Of a stretch of DNA of 64,000 nt, positions 1 through 11,528 are shown one piece after another; the stretch's first letter is position 1; the number at the start of each line of letters is the position of its first letter. The DNA is from Methylococcaceae bacterium (lineage in GTDB: Bacteria > Pseudomonadota > Gammaproteobacteria > Methylococcales > Methylomonadaceae). The DNA lies in the NCBI GenBank assembly GCA_016715325.1, contig JADKAL010000008.1:1-64000 (forward strand), read 5' to 3'. Made by a program: the position numbers and the translations under genes. The notes under the pieces are model-generated. The model was not told where the DNA came from. It worked only from the letters and a program-made list of their open reading frames with translations, and ran no database searches.

Positions 1-167
1 AATTAGTGAATAAGTAGAACAAATAACTGAATTAGCGCTCAAAACATTTAGCGGGGCATTATAACTGAATAAAAGCTGAATAGCCCAATCAAAATAGTTT
101 GAATCCGTGAGACGCTTTAAAGATGTGTTTGTGTTATTACAAAGTGAGTCGTTATGGAAATAATGAT

Positions 168-196
168 TTGACGTAGACAGATTTTAAAAATACAAT
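168..196 (+). promoter_or_regulatory. sigma70-type promoter of rplU-rpmA
   Basis: TTGACG at 168-173 and TACAAT at 191-196 are separated by exactly 17 bases, which gives a good sigma70 promoter. It would start transcription near 203 and leave a leader of about 40 nt before rplU. Upstream bases 1-167 are AT-rich; I see no gene in them. Confidence 0.7.
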
Positions 197-241
197 TACA
201 GGTTAATTTCAGTTAAATAATGCTTTATGGAGTCGTAACCG

Positions 242-553
242 ATGTATGCGGTAATTCAGACAGGTGGTAAACAGTACCGCGTTGAGGAAGGTACTTACTT
301 AAAAGTAGAAAAGCTAGAGCTTGGAGCAGGCGATAGTGTTGAGTTCGATAAAGTTCTGATGTTTCAATCGGGCGATGCGGTTAAAGTTGGCGTACCTTAT
401 ATTGAAGGCGCTAAAGTAACAGCTAAAGTGTTGTCACAAGGTAGACACGACAAAATCAAAATTATTAAATTTAGAAGACGTAAACACCATATGAAGCATA
501 TGGGTCATCGTCAGTTTTATACAGAAGTCCAGATAACTGGCATTTCTGCTTAA
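242..553 (+). CDS. rplU: 50S ribosomal protein L21
   Basis: A 103-aa protein of the usual L21 length, binding 23S rRNA in the large subunit. It begins with the typical [15 protein letters not shown]-terminus and carries the basic [11 protein letters not shown] stretch and the GHRQ segment near the C-terminus. ATG at 242 lies about 10 bases after GGAGT. It is the first gene of an rplU-rpmA-obgE-proB string, an order conserved in Gammaproteobacteria, with rpmA starting 15 bases downstream. Confidence 0.98.
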   Translation: MYAVIQTGGKQYRVEEGTYLKVEKLELGAGDSVEFDKVLMFQSGDAVKVGVPYIEGAKVTAKVLSQGRHDKIKIIKFRRRKHHMKHMGHRQFYTEVQITGISA

Positions 554-568
554 TAAGGAGAGAGTAAA

Positions 569-826
569 ATGGCTCATAAGAAAGCGGGGGGAAGTACCCG
601 TAACGGACGCGACTCCAATGCGAAAAGATTAGGCGTAAAACGTTTCGGCGGTGAAGTTGTTACTGCAGGTAATATTATCGTTCGTCAACGAGGCACTCAT
701 TTTCATCCGGGTAATAATGTCGGATGCGGAAAAGATCATACCTTATTTGCGACAGCTGACGGTCGGGTTGTGTTTGAGGTCAAAGGTCCAAACAGCCGGA
801 AATTTGTGAGCATCGTAGCTGCATAA
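569..826 (+). CDS. rpmA: 50S ribosomal protein L27
   Basis: An 85-aa protein with the family N-terminus [16 protein letters not shown], which reaches toward the peptidyl-transferase centre. It also shows the [12 protein letters not shown] and HPG..V..G.D.TLFA blocks. AAGGAGAG precedes the ATG. It is followed by a rho-independent terminator, so rplU-rpmA form a two-gene transcript with partial read-through into obgE. Confidence 0.98.
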   Translation: MAHKKAGGSTRNGRDSNAKRLGVKRFGGEVVTAGNIIVRQRGTHFHPGNNVGCGKDHTLFATADGRVVFEVKGPNSRKFVSIVAA

Positions 827-865
827 AATTTCCTCTGTTGCCCTTGGCAACAGCGTATTTAAGCA

Positions 866-899
866 AAAGCTCCGCGCTTAAGGTGACGGGGCTTTTTTT
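866..899 (+). terminator. rho-independent terminator after rpmA
   Basis: A stem AAAGCTCCG (866-874) pairs with CGGGGCTTT (887-895), including one G-U pair, and is followed by a run of T residues. It lies between rpmA and obgE. Confidence 0.8.
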
Positions 900-916
900 G
901 TTTTTGCAGGATTTGA

Positions 917-3077
<2,161 letters not shown>

Positions 3078-3199
3078 CCGGTTGTTAAATATTATTTGAT
3101 TATGTGGTAAACAGAAGTTATATGACTAATAGCTAGTTTTAAAATTTTCAATTCTCCCAAGATATAATTCTCGTTTTGTAAAGCAAGGCATCGGTAAGT

Positions 3200-4201
3200 A
3201 TGAGAATAATCGTTATTTTCCTATTTATTTTGTTGACTGGATGCAAGCCGGAATCGTATCCGGCTGGGGAAAAAAAATATCCGGCTGAATTACATGATCA
3301 GTATTATCTAACCGAGGATGGTAATTATCTTCCATTGAGAATCTGGTTGCCTGACAAATCTAACCCCCCGCGCGCAATCATTATCGGCGTGCATGGTTTT
3401 AATGATTACAGTAAATTTTTTCAGCAACCTGCTGAGTTTCTCAGTAAGCTGGGAATTATATGCTTTGCCTACGATCAGCGCGGTTTCGGTGCCTCGTCTC
3501 AACGCGGATTCTGGGCGGGAACTGAAACCTATACCAAAGATCTACAAAGTTTTGTTCATTTGGTTAAACACAATTATCCTGATTTACCGGTCTATTTACT
3601 TGGTGAAAGTATGGGGGGGGCTGTTGTTATTGCATCCATTCGAGATGCTCGGATGCCTAAGATAGACGGTATCATTCTTATAGCGCCTGCAGTCTGGCCG
3701 CGTGAAATCATGCCTTGGTATCAAACGAGTTTGTTATGGGTTTTGGCGCACACTATGCCGTGGCTTAATTTGAGCGGTGAAGGCTGGGCGGTTCAGTTAT
3801 CCGATAACCGGGAAATGATTCGAGCTTTGGATAACGATCCTCTGGTCTTAAGAAAAACGCGTGTTGAATCCATGTATGGCTTGACGGATTTGATGGATTT
3901 GGCGTTTTATAATGCGAGTTATATAGGTGTAAATACGTTGCTGCTCTATGGAGAGAAAGACAACATAATCCCAAAAGACGCTATTTACCTGTTTTTAAAT
4001 CGATTGTTTGAGGGGGGCGCAAAGGGGAAGTCGGTCGGATTTTATCAGAGCGGCTATCACATGTTATTACGAGATCTTAACGCCGAGATAGTGTGGAAGG
4101 ATATTTCGGCTTGGATATTTACTAAGGGTGCGGGAGGTTTGCCGTCTGGAGCTGATACGCGAGCCAATAATCAAATTAATAGTCCGCAGCTAAAGCTTTA
4201 A
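3200..4201 (+). CDS. alpha/beta-hydrolase lipoprotein (lysophospholipase / monoglyceride-lipase-like)
   Basis: A 333-aa serine hydrolase. The N-terminus is a lipoprotein signal with lipobox LLTGC (Cys15), so the mature protein should be membrane-anchored outside the cytoplasm. HGF (65-67) forms the oxyanion region. The nucleophile elbow GESMGG places Ser137. GEKDNIIP supplies the likely acid and GYHMLLRD the likely His. Substrate is unknown; monoacylglycerol or lysophospholipid is inferred from the family. It is monocistronic and ends at a bidirectional terminator facing rpsT. Confidence 0.8.
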   Translation: MRIIVIFLFILLTGCKPESYPAGEKKYPAELHDQYYLTEDGNYLPLRIWLPDKSNPPRAIIIGVHGFNDYSKFFQQPAEFLSKLGIICFAYDQRGFGASSQRGFWAGTETYTKDLQSFVHLVKHNYPDLPVYLLGESMGGAVVIASIRDARMPKIDGIILIAPAVWPREIMPWYQTSLLWVLAHTMPWLNLSGEGWAVQLSDNREMIRALDNDPLVLRKTRVESMYGLTDLMDLAFYNASYIGVNTLLLYGEKDNIIPKDAIYLFLNRLFEGGAKGKSVGFYQSGYHMLLRDLNAEIVWKDISAWIFTKGAGGLPSGADTRANNQINSPQLKL

Positions 4202-4206
4202 GGTAT

Positions 4207-4243
4207 AAAAAAAGCCGACACTTAATCAAAGTGTCGGCTTTTT
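4207..4243. terminator. bidirectional terminator between the hydrolase gene and rpsT
   Basis: A near-perfect hairpin with arms AAAAAGCCGACACTT and AAGTGTCGGCTTTTT around a short loop. A-runs on one side and T-runs on the other let it stop transcription in both directions between the convergent genes. Confidence 0.9.
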
Positions 4244-4263
4244 GGTTTTTTATAACTAGTATT

Positions 4264-4527
4264 TTAACCTAACGCTTTAACTCTAGCATTTAGTCGGCTT
4301 TTGCTACGAGACGCTTTGTTCTTGTGGATAAGGCCTTTGTTGACTGCTGAGTCGATGATAGGCATGGCGGTCTTGAAAGCAGCTTGGGCTTTTTCTTTGT
4401 CGCCTTCGTTCACGGCGGCAATCACTTTTTTAATGAAAGTGCGCAAATTGCTTCGTTGTCCGGCATTGCGAATACGGCTCTTTTCGGCTTGTTTCGCTCG
4501 TTTTTTAGCTTGTGCTGTATTAGCCAT
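4264..4527 (-). CDS. rpsT: 30S ribosomal protein S20
   Basis: An 87-aa, lysine/arginine-rich helical S20 that binds 16S rRNA. The start is placed at MANTAQAKKRAKQ (ATG at 4525-4527), the usual N-terminus. A longer in-frame reading would add six unrelated residues. It is transcribed divergently from murJ, a common arrangement in Gammaproteobacteria. Confidence 0.97.
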   Translation of the reverse strand: MANTAQAKKRAKQAEKSRIRNAGQRSNLRTFIKKVIAAVNEGDKEKAQAAFKTAMPIIDSAVNKGLIHKNKASRSKSRLNARVKALG

Positions 4528-4640
4528 GGTATCTTTTTCTTGCAAAGTCAGTTATCAGACCGCGCATTATCTTTATAAATGCTATCATTGTCAAATTTTA
4601 ATGAAAATAAGTTTTACTAGATTGGAGGCAAGGATAAAAA

Positions 4641-6191
4641 GTGAGCAAGGGGCTTTTTAAGGCAACGGTTGTTGTAAGTAGTATGACCTTGATATCCAGG
4701 CTTTTGGGCTTTGTCAGGGATATGCTAATAGCCCGGTTGTTCGGGGTGGATTTGGCGACCGATGCTTTTTTTGTTGCGTTTAAAGTGCCTAATTTATTAC
4801 GCCGTTTATTTTCTGAAGGCGCCGTCTCTCATGCGCTCGTACCGGTTATAACAAAATGCAGTCAGCAAGGCGGGGAAGACGCGTTAAGACTTGTTATCGG
4901 TAAGACGGCAGGCACGATGGCGGCGTGGGCTTTCTTATTCGTCATGGCCGGTGTTTTATTAGCGCCGCTCATGATATTGATTTTAGCACCCGGATTCGCG
5001 TGGCAAGGCAATCAATACGATTTAGCCGTTAATTTGTTGAGGCTAACATTGCCGTACGGTTTTTTTGTAGTTTTAGTTGCATTTGCCGGCGCAATTTTAA
5101 ATGCGCGGGGGATATTTTGGGTTCCTGCAATAACACCGGTTTTTCTTAATATCTGCATGATCGCGGCGGCAATCTGGCTGGCGCCTAAAGTAAATGTGCC
5201 GATTACCGCCTTGGCATGGGGTGTAAGTGTCGCAGGCGTGGTGCAGTTGTTATTTCAAATACCCAGTTTGATACGACTGGGTTTGTTGCCGAAACTTACG
5301 ATTCGATTTAAAGATCCGGAAGTCGCAAGCGTAAATAAACTTTTGCTGCCTGCAATATTCAGCGCCTCGATCACACAGATCAATTTACTATTAGACACTT
5401 TAATAGCCTCGTTTTTGGCAAGCGGCAGCGTATCTTGGCTTTATTACTCGGATCGTTTGGTCGAATTTCCGATGGGTATTTTGGGATTAGCTTTAGCAAC
5501 CGTTATTTTGCCGAATCTTGCTAAAAATCATGTTGCGAAGGATCCGGTTGCCTTTTCGATGACACTAGACTGGGGGCTGCGTTTAGTTTTATTAGTTGGA
5601 ATGCCTGCGACAATCGGATTATTTGTGCTCGCCGAACCGATGTTATCGACCTTATTCCAATACAACGAATTTACATCGGACGATGTAGTGAAAGCGGGCT
5701 TAAGCTTAAAGGCGTATTCGGTGGGTTTGTTGGGTTATCTCTTTATAAAAATCCTCGTGCCCGGTTATACCTCGCGACTGGATTTAAAAACACCGGTTAA
5801 GTTTGGTATTTGGGCGATGATCGCCAGTCTTGCGTTAAATGTTCTGGCAATCCCTTTCGCGCATGCCGGATTGGCCTTGGCTACTTCATTTGGTGCTTTT
5901 ATTAATGCCGTTTTGTTATTGGCAAAACTACTTCGCGATAAGGCTTATAAACCTGCAAAAGGCTGGTGCCTTTATTTAATACGCATAACCTTGGCGAGCA
6001 GCTTAATGGCGTCGTTTTTATATTATTTTGTCGATAACAGTTGGTGGCAGGATTGGGGCGCTATGGATCGAGTGATTAATCTAACGAAGTGGATTGTTTA
6101 CGGCATTTTAATTTATTTGCTGGTTTTAGGATTAAGCGGCTTGAGGCTGAGGCATTTGGCGGGAACAAGTGATAAAATCGCCAGCTTTTGA
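4641..6191 (+). CDS. murJ: lipid II flippase MurJ
   Basis: A 516-aa inner-membrane protein of the MOP superfamily that moves lipid II across the membrane for peptidoglycan synthesis. About fourteen hydrophobic segments are visible. The N-terminal RLLGFVRDMLIARLFG and the block FVAFKVPNLLRRLFSEGA are family signatures with functional arginines. The start is GTG with GGAGG upstream. It heads a murJ-ribF-ileS-lspA run with short spacing. Confidence 0.97.
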   Translation: MSKGLFKATVVVSSMTLISRLLGFVRDMLIARLFGVDLATDAFFVAFKVPNLLRRLFSEGAVSHALVPVITKCSQQGGEDALRLVIGKTAGTMAAWAFLFVMAGVLLAPLMILILAPGFAWQGNQYDLAVNLLRLTLPYGFFVVLVAFAGAILNARGIFWVPAITPVFLNICMIAAAIWLAPKVNVPITALAWGVSVAGVVQLLFQIPSLIRLGLLPKLTIRFKDPEVASVNKLLLPAIFSASITQINLLLDTLIASFLASGSVSWLYYSDRLVEFPMGILGLALATVILPNLAKNHVAKDPVAFSMTLDWGLRLVLLVGMPATIGLFVLAEPMLSTLFQYNEFTSDDVVKAGLSLKAYSVGLLGYLFIKILVPGYTSRLDLKTPVKFGIWAMIASLALNVLAIPFAHAGLALATSFGAFINAVLLLAKLLRDKAYKPAKGWCLYLIRITLASSLMASFLYYFVDNSWWQDWGAMDRVINLTKWIVYGILIYLLVLGLSGLRLRHLAGTSDKIASF

Positions 6192-6207
6192 TTTAATTTA
6201 GAGAGCG

Positions 6208-7161
6208 ATGCGTTTAATAAAGGGAATACCGTGTCAGCCGATTTTTCGGGATGGATGTGTTTTGACGATCGGTAATTTCGACGGTGTGCACTTAGGGCAT
6301 AAGGCGGTCGTAGAAAAACTAGCGGAACGGGGCCGGCAGATGGGTTTGCCGGTGGTCGTCATGATTTTCGAACCGCAACCGCTGGAGTTTTTTTTAGGCG
6401 ATAATGCACCTTCGCGATTATCTCGTTTGCGGGAAAAAGCGATGCGGCTTGAGAAACTGCCCGTTGATGATTTGATCATTGTACGATTTAATAAACAGCT
6501 AGCCGATTCCGAGCCGGATGTATTTGTCGATCAATATCTCATAAACGGCATCAATGTTAAACATCTCGTAATCGGGGACGATTTCCGATTCGGTAAATCA
6601 AGACTCGGCGACTTCGATCTGCTCAAAAAGATCGGCAAAATTAGGGGATTCACAGTTGAAGATACCGGGTCGTTACACAAAGAGGATGCCCGTGTCAGCA
6701 GCACCTTGATAAGACAGGTGTTGGCTACCGGTAATCTGGAACGCGCAAAAGCATTGCTGGGTTATGATTACGCCTTGAGCGGACGGGTGGTGCATGGCGA
6801 TAAGCGGGGAAGAACAATGGGTTATCCGACTGCCAATATCGCGTTGTTTAGGAAGAATGCACCGGTTAACGGTGTTTTCGCGGTAATCGTGACTGGAATA
6901 GATAACCAAAAAATTGAGGGCGTTGCCAACGTAGGTGTGCGACCTACGATAGACGGACGGAATAAGGTAGTTTTGGAGGTTCATTTATTCGACTTCGATC
7001 AAGACCTCTATGGACGGTATGTAACCGTTCATTTTAAACATAAAATCAGGGCTGAATGTCGTTTCCGGTCGGTAGACGAATTGAAAGCTCAAATCGTAAA
7101 CGATGTTGCGAAAGCCAAAGCTGTTTTCGCTGCACAAGTAATAGAAGACAATGGATTATGA
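6208..7161 (+). CDS. ribF: bifunctional riboflavin kinase / FAD synthetase
   Basis: Makes FMN and FAD from riboflavin. The 317-aa protein has an N-terminal nucleotidyltransferase domain ([37 protein letters not shown]) and a C-terminal kinase domain ([29 protein letters not shown]). Its stop overlaps the ileS start as ATGA, which points to translational coupling. Confidence 0.97.
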   Translation: MRLIKGIPCQPIFRDGCVLTIGNFDGVHLGHKAVVEKLAERGRQMGLPVVVMIFEPQPLEFFLGDNAPSRLSRLREKAMRLEKLPVDDLIIVRFNKQLADSEPDVFVDQYLINGINVKHLVIGDDFRFGKSRLGDFDLLKKIGKIRGFTVEDTGSLHKEDARVSSTLIRQVLATGNLERAKALLGYDYALSGRVVHGDKRGRTMGYPTANIALFRKNAPVNGVFAVIVTGIDNQKIEGVANVGVRPTIDGRNKVVLEVHLFDFDQDLYGRYVTVHFKHKIRAECRFRSVDELKAQIVNDVAKAKAVFAAQVIEDNGL

Positions 7162-9988
7162 CGTTGGATTATAAAAGTACACTCAATTTGCCGAACACCG
7201 CGTTTCCAATGAAGGGCAACCTTGCCCAACGTGAGCCTGAGCGCTTAAAACACTGGCAAGAGCTTGATTTGTATCAAGCTATCAGGACGGAAATGCAGGG
7301 TCGGCCTAAATTTATATTACACGACGGCCCGCCCTACGCGAACGGCGAAATCCATATCGGTCATGCCGTGAATAAAGTACTGAAAGACTTCATCATCAAA
7401 TCCAAAACGTTGAGCGGTTTCGATGCGCCTTACGTGCCGGGGTGGGATTGCCACGGTTTGCCGATTGAGCTTCAGGTTGAAAAGAAAATAGGGAAAGCAG
7501 GGGTAAAAGTCGCGCCCGATGTTTTCCGTAAGGCTTGCCGCGAATATGCAGGTAAACAGGTCGCCATTCAAAAAGAGGCATTTATCCGGTTAGGCATACT
7601 AGGCGATTGGGATAAACCTTATCTGACGATGGATTTCAATTTTGAAGCCGATATCGTGCGCACTTTAGGTAGCATTGCCCAAAAAGGCCATATCACCAAA
7701 GGCGCCAAGCCGGTGCATTGGTGTACGGATTGCGGATCGGCGCTGGCTGAGGCGGAAGTCGAATATGAAGACAAACATTCGCCGGCCATTGATGTCCGTT
7801 TCCAAGTCGTGGACGAAGGGAGTTTCATGGCCGCCTGCCATCATGTGCCGCAACATGATGGAGGAGGCGAACTTTCTGTCGTTATTTGGACGACGACGCC
7901 CTGGACCTTGCCTGCAAATCAAGCCGTGGCATTAAATCCCGATCTCGATTACGCCGTTGTGCAATGCGAAAAAGATGGTGTTAAAGAACGTCTGGTGCTG
8001 GCAGAAGCTTTGCTCAAAGACGCAATGCTGCGCTACGGCATCGAACAATACCACGTGGTGGCATATTGTAAGGGCAGCGCGTTGGAAAACCAGCGCTTAC
8101 ACCATCCTTTCTATGATCGGCAAGTTCCGGTTATTTTGGGCGATCATGTTACGACCGACGCGGGTACCGGCGCTGTTCACACGGCTCCCGGGCACGGTCA
8201 GGACGACTATGTTGTCGGCATGAAATACAATTTGCCGGTCGATAATCCAGTCGGCGCCGACGGTGTCTTTTTACCGAAAACGGAATTATTTGCAGGACAA
8301 CATGTGTTTAATGCGAATAACCATGTGCTGGAAGTACTCGAAGCCAAGGGTAAATTGCTGCACAATCAAGCGATTCTCCACAGTTATCCGCATTGCTGGC
8401 GACATAAAACCCCGATTATTTTCAGGGCGACGCCGCAGTGGTTTATCTCGATGGAACAAAACGGCTTACGCGAGCAAGCGCTGAGTGAAATCAAGCAGGT
8501 GGAATGGATACCGGATTGGGGGCAAGCGCGGATTGAAAGCATGTTGGAAGGCCGTCCCGACTGGTGTATTTCCCGGCAACGCACATGGGGCGTACCGATC
8601 GCATTTTTCGTCGATAAAGATACCGGCGAATTACATCCCAGCACCGGCGAGTTGATCGAACAAGTGGCCAAACGCATCGAACAAAAAGGCATTGATGCGT
8701 GGTTTGAGCTCGATGCGAAAGAACTTCTGGGTGAAGAAGCCGAGCGATACCAGAAAATTACCGACACGCTCGATGTCTGGTTCGATTCCGGTGTAACCCA
8801 TGCTTGCGTTCTCGATAAAAACTCAGAACTCCAATTTCCTGCCGATTTGTATCTGGAAGGATCGGACCAACACCGCGGCTGGTTCCAATCGTCGCTGTTG
8901 GCCTCGGTCGCTAAAAACGGTGTTGCACCTTATAAAGCCGTGTTGACCCACGGTTTTACGGTGGATGCCGAGGGGAAAAAATGTCCAAATCCAAGGGCAA
9001 CGTGGTTGCTCCGCAATCGGTTATGAAAGATTTAGGTGCCGATGTGCTGCGGTTGTGGGTCGCTTCGACCGATTATCGCGGCGAAATGTCGGTTTCCAAT
9101 GAAATCCTGAGCCGGACTTCCGACGGCTATCGTCGTTTGCGGAATACGGCGCGTTTCCTGTTGGCTAATTTAAACGATTTCGATCCCGCCCAACATTTAG
9201 TGGCAACGCAGGATTTATTGGCGTTGGATCGTTGGATTATGGATCGGGCTTCTCTTTTGCAGGATGAAGTGATTGCGCATTACGATGCTTACCAGTTCCA
9301 GCAGATTTATCAGAAAGTACACAATTTTTGCGCTATCGATTTAAGCAGCTTTTATCTCGATGTCAGCAAAGACCGTCAATATACCGCTAAAACAGGCGGA
9401 TTGGCGCGGCGTTCAACCCAAACAGCCTTATATCATGTCCTGGAAGCTTTAGTGCGTTGGCTTGCGCCGATCATCAGCTATACCGCCGATGAAATCTGGT
9501 CGTATATGCCGGGCAAACGAAGCCAGTCGGTATTCTTGGAAACTTGGTACAAGGATTTGGTCGCGTTGGATGATAATTCAGTAATGAATCGAAATTTCTG
9601 GCAGCAAATAATGGCCGTTCGCTCCGCTGTGAGCAAAGAGCTTGAGAAGAGCAGGGCGAAAGGCGAGATCGGCTCGTCGCTGAATGCGGAAGTCGAACTT
9701 TACTGTAATGACAGTTATTTCGAGCTGTTGAATTGTCTTGATAAGGAACTGCACTTTATATTTATTACATCGAATGCGTTGCTATACGCCGACGAGTTTG
9801 CACCTAGCGATACGGTCCAGACCGAGCTGGAAGGCATCAAATTGAAAGTGCTTGTCTCGGAAAATGTTAAGTGCGTCCGCTGCTGGCATCAACGGTACGA
9901 TGTCGGCGAACACGCGGATCATCCTGAATTGTGCGGACGGTGCGTTGAAAACGTTGATGGCGATGGCGAGCAACGCCGGTATGCGTGA
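7158..9988 (+). CDS. ileS: isoleucyl-tRNA synthetase, interrupted by a 1-nt frameshift
   Basis: Charges tRNA-Ile. The first reading frame runs from ATG 7158 (overlapping the ribF stop) to a stop at 9026. It holds HIGH at residues 66-69, the editing domain ([13 protein letters not shown]) and the Rossmann core. The remainder continues in the next frame from 8981 to 9988, starting exactly at MSKSKGN. It carries the anticodon-binding domain and a C-terminal zinc site (CVRCW..., CGRC). The run after GAGGGG has six A residues; a seventh restores KKMSKSKGN and a 943-residue protein, the normal length. A sequencing error or a recent mutation is likeliest. The ATG at 8981 has an upstream AGGGG that could allow re-initiation. 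The longer in-frame N-terminus from 7056 lies within ribF and is rejected. Confidence 0.93.
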
Positions 9989-9995
9989 GTTCGGT

Positions 9996-10469
9996 ATGTT
10001 GAAATGGTTGTGGTTGTCGCTGTTGGCGATTGTTTTGGATCAACTGAGCAAACTGGCGATAGCCGATACGATGCAGCTTCATGAATCCATTCCCTTGCTG
10101 CCTTTTTTCAATTTGACTTATGTTCATAATCTAGGAGCGGCATTCAGCTTTCTAAGTGAAGCCGGCGGGTGGCAACGTTGGTTTTTTGCAGCCTTGGCTT
10201 TGGTGATCAGCGTTATTTTGTCGGTCTGGCTGGCGCGTTTGCAAAAGCATGAAACCTTGCTTGCGGTTGCATTAGCACTGGTATTAGGCGGAGCAGTAGG
10301 TAATTTAATCGATCGCTTGGCGTACGGATATGTTATCGACTTTCTCGATGTGTATTATCAAGAATGGCATTGGCCGGCTTTCAATATTGCCGATTCGGCG
10401 ATTACTTTAGGCGTTGCGCTTATGTTGCTGGAATCTTTCGGATTCGGAAAAAGCAGTAACGCTGAATAA
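9996..10469 (+). CDS. lspA: lipoprotein signal peptidase (SPase II)
   Basis: An inner-membrane aspartyl protease that cleaves prolipoprotein signal peptides. It is 157 aa from the ATG at 9996 (MLKWLWLSLLAIVLDQLSK). An ATG at 9981 would add five residues and overlap ileS by 8 bases. Four hydrophobic segments are visible, with the catalytic-aspartate blocks GNLIDRLAYGYVIDF and FNIADSAI. It is placed directly after ileS, as in many proteobacteria. Confidence 0.95.
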   Translation: MLKWLWLSLLAIVLDQLSKLAIADTMQLHESIPLLPFFNLTYVHNLGAAFSFLSEAGGWQRWFFAALALVISVILSVWLARLQKHETLLAVALALVLGGAVGNLIDRLAYGYVIDFLDVYYQEWHWPAFNIADSAITLGVALMLLESFGFGKSSNAE

Positions 10470-10476
10470 TGTGCGT

Positions 10477-10505
10477 AAAAAGGAAGGCGGTCGCGTCTTC
10501 CTTTT
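10477..10505. terminator. bidirectional terminator between lspA and the M14-like gene
   Basis: The hairpin AAAAAGGAAG...CTTCCTTTT lies between two convergent genes, with A-rich and T-rich flanks. It should end the murJ-lspA transcript and the opposing three-gene transcript. Confidence 0.75.
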
Positions 10506-10508
10506 AGT

Positions 10509-11516
10509 TTACCAGTCTGTCATTCTTTCCATTAAATAACATAAACAATCCTGACGGATGATGTTCACATCTCGCGTCAACATCGCGGGCATAACAGGAC
10601 GTTGTGTGGTGAGCTTTCCCGAGTCGATTTTAAAATAATGCGAGGCTATATCGTCGCCTGCCTCATCCCATGCTTCGATCGGGAAGGCTTTACCGTTTTT
10701 GACTTGCGCTATATAGGTATCGGGTAACAGTTCGCGAAAATTATAATGGTCGATGTCGTTAATTAGGTTTAATTCCGAGGCGGTATCGTCAACGCCCAAA
10801 CTGACATGATCGGGAACTTTTACGGTGGCGACCGTATGAAATAAATCGAAGTCGTGTCGATGGACCGGATGACTTGGAAATTTGGATAAGTTCAGCACGG
10901 CGTCGACAAATTCGGCGGCATGTTCCGCGCCGCTCGACAGTCCGGGTTTACCGCATTCGAGCGTTACCGAAGGGCAGAGTGCAGCGAATGCGCCCGATTG
11001 TACCCCTTTCGGTGAAGTGAAATACACTACAATCCGGGAAAATAAAGTTGCCAGCTGCAAAAACGCATCGTCGAGTTTATTAACACAGGCATAATGCGGA
11101 TTTAATCCCGTATTGTTGTGGATATCGATACTGGCGAAAACCTTGCGTGCGGTCATGATACGCACGACTTCCTGGGCCATTTCGTGCTCAGGCAAAAGGT
11201 TATCGCAGTCGTAACTCCATACTCGATTGTAGTCCGGTTGATCGGGAAGTCGGCGTAATCCAACTCTGGCAGCGTCTATATTGCCGATAAACAACGACAG
11301 CGATCTCGGCAGCGTTTTATTTTTGTATTTTTGTAACAAGGCTTGCATGGCCTTTAAACCGGTGTCTTCATTGCCGTGTAAGAGTATGGAGACAAATAAC
11401 GTTTGTTCGCGCCGTCCCGTTAAATGAATCAGCGTCGGCGTCGGCAATAGTGTGTACAAATCGCGAGCGTCGGTTTCAAAAAAATGTTCGGGTAAGAAAT
11501 CGAGTTCAGTTAGCAT
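10509..11516 (-). CDS. succinylglutamate desuccinylase/aspartoacylase-family (M14-like) zinc hydrolase
   Basis: A 335-aa protein with the zinc-ligand motif HGNE (His47, Glu50), a third ligand in DIHNN (His133), and the catalytic glutamate in TLECGK (Glu187). These are typical of the AstE/aspartoacylase branch of M14 peptidases, which cleave amide bonds of N-acyl amino acids or gamma-glutamyl-type substrates. The true substrate is unknown. It is the last gene of a compact operon, 12 bases after the GCS2-like ligase, so the pair may make and remove related amide bonds (inference). Confidence 0.82.
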   Translation of the reverse strand: MLTELDFLPEHFFETDARDLYTLLPTPTLIHLTGRREQTLFVSILLHGNEDTGLKAMQALLQKYKNKTLPRSLSLFIGNIDAARVGLRRLPDQPDYNRVWSYDCDNLLPEHEMAQEVVRIMTARKVFASIDIHNNTGLNPHYACVNKLDDAFLQLATLFSRIVVYFTSPKGVQSGAFAALCPSVTLECGKPGLSSGAEHAAEFVDAVLNLSKFPSHPVHRHDFDLFHTVATVKVPDHVSLGVDDTASELNLINDIDHYNFRELLPDTYIAQVKNGKAFPIEAWDEAGDDIASHYFKIDSGKLTTQRPVMPAMLTRDVNIIRQDCLCYLMERMTDW

Positions 11517-11528
11517 GTTAGTGTTACT

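Noticed and set aside
7056..7157. Longer N-terminus of ileS from an upstream in-frame ATG
   Set aside because: This part lies within ribF in another frame, lacks any family similarity, and the ATG at 7158 overlaps the ribF stop in a normal coupled start.
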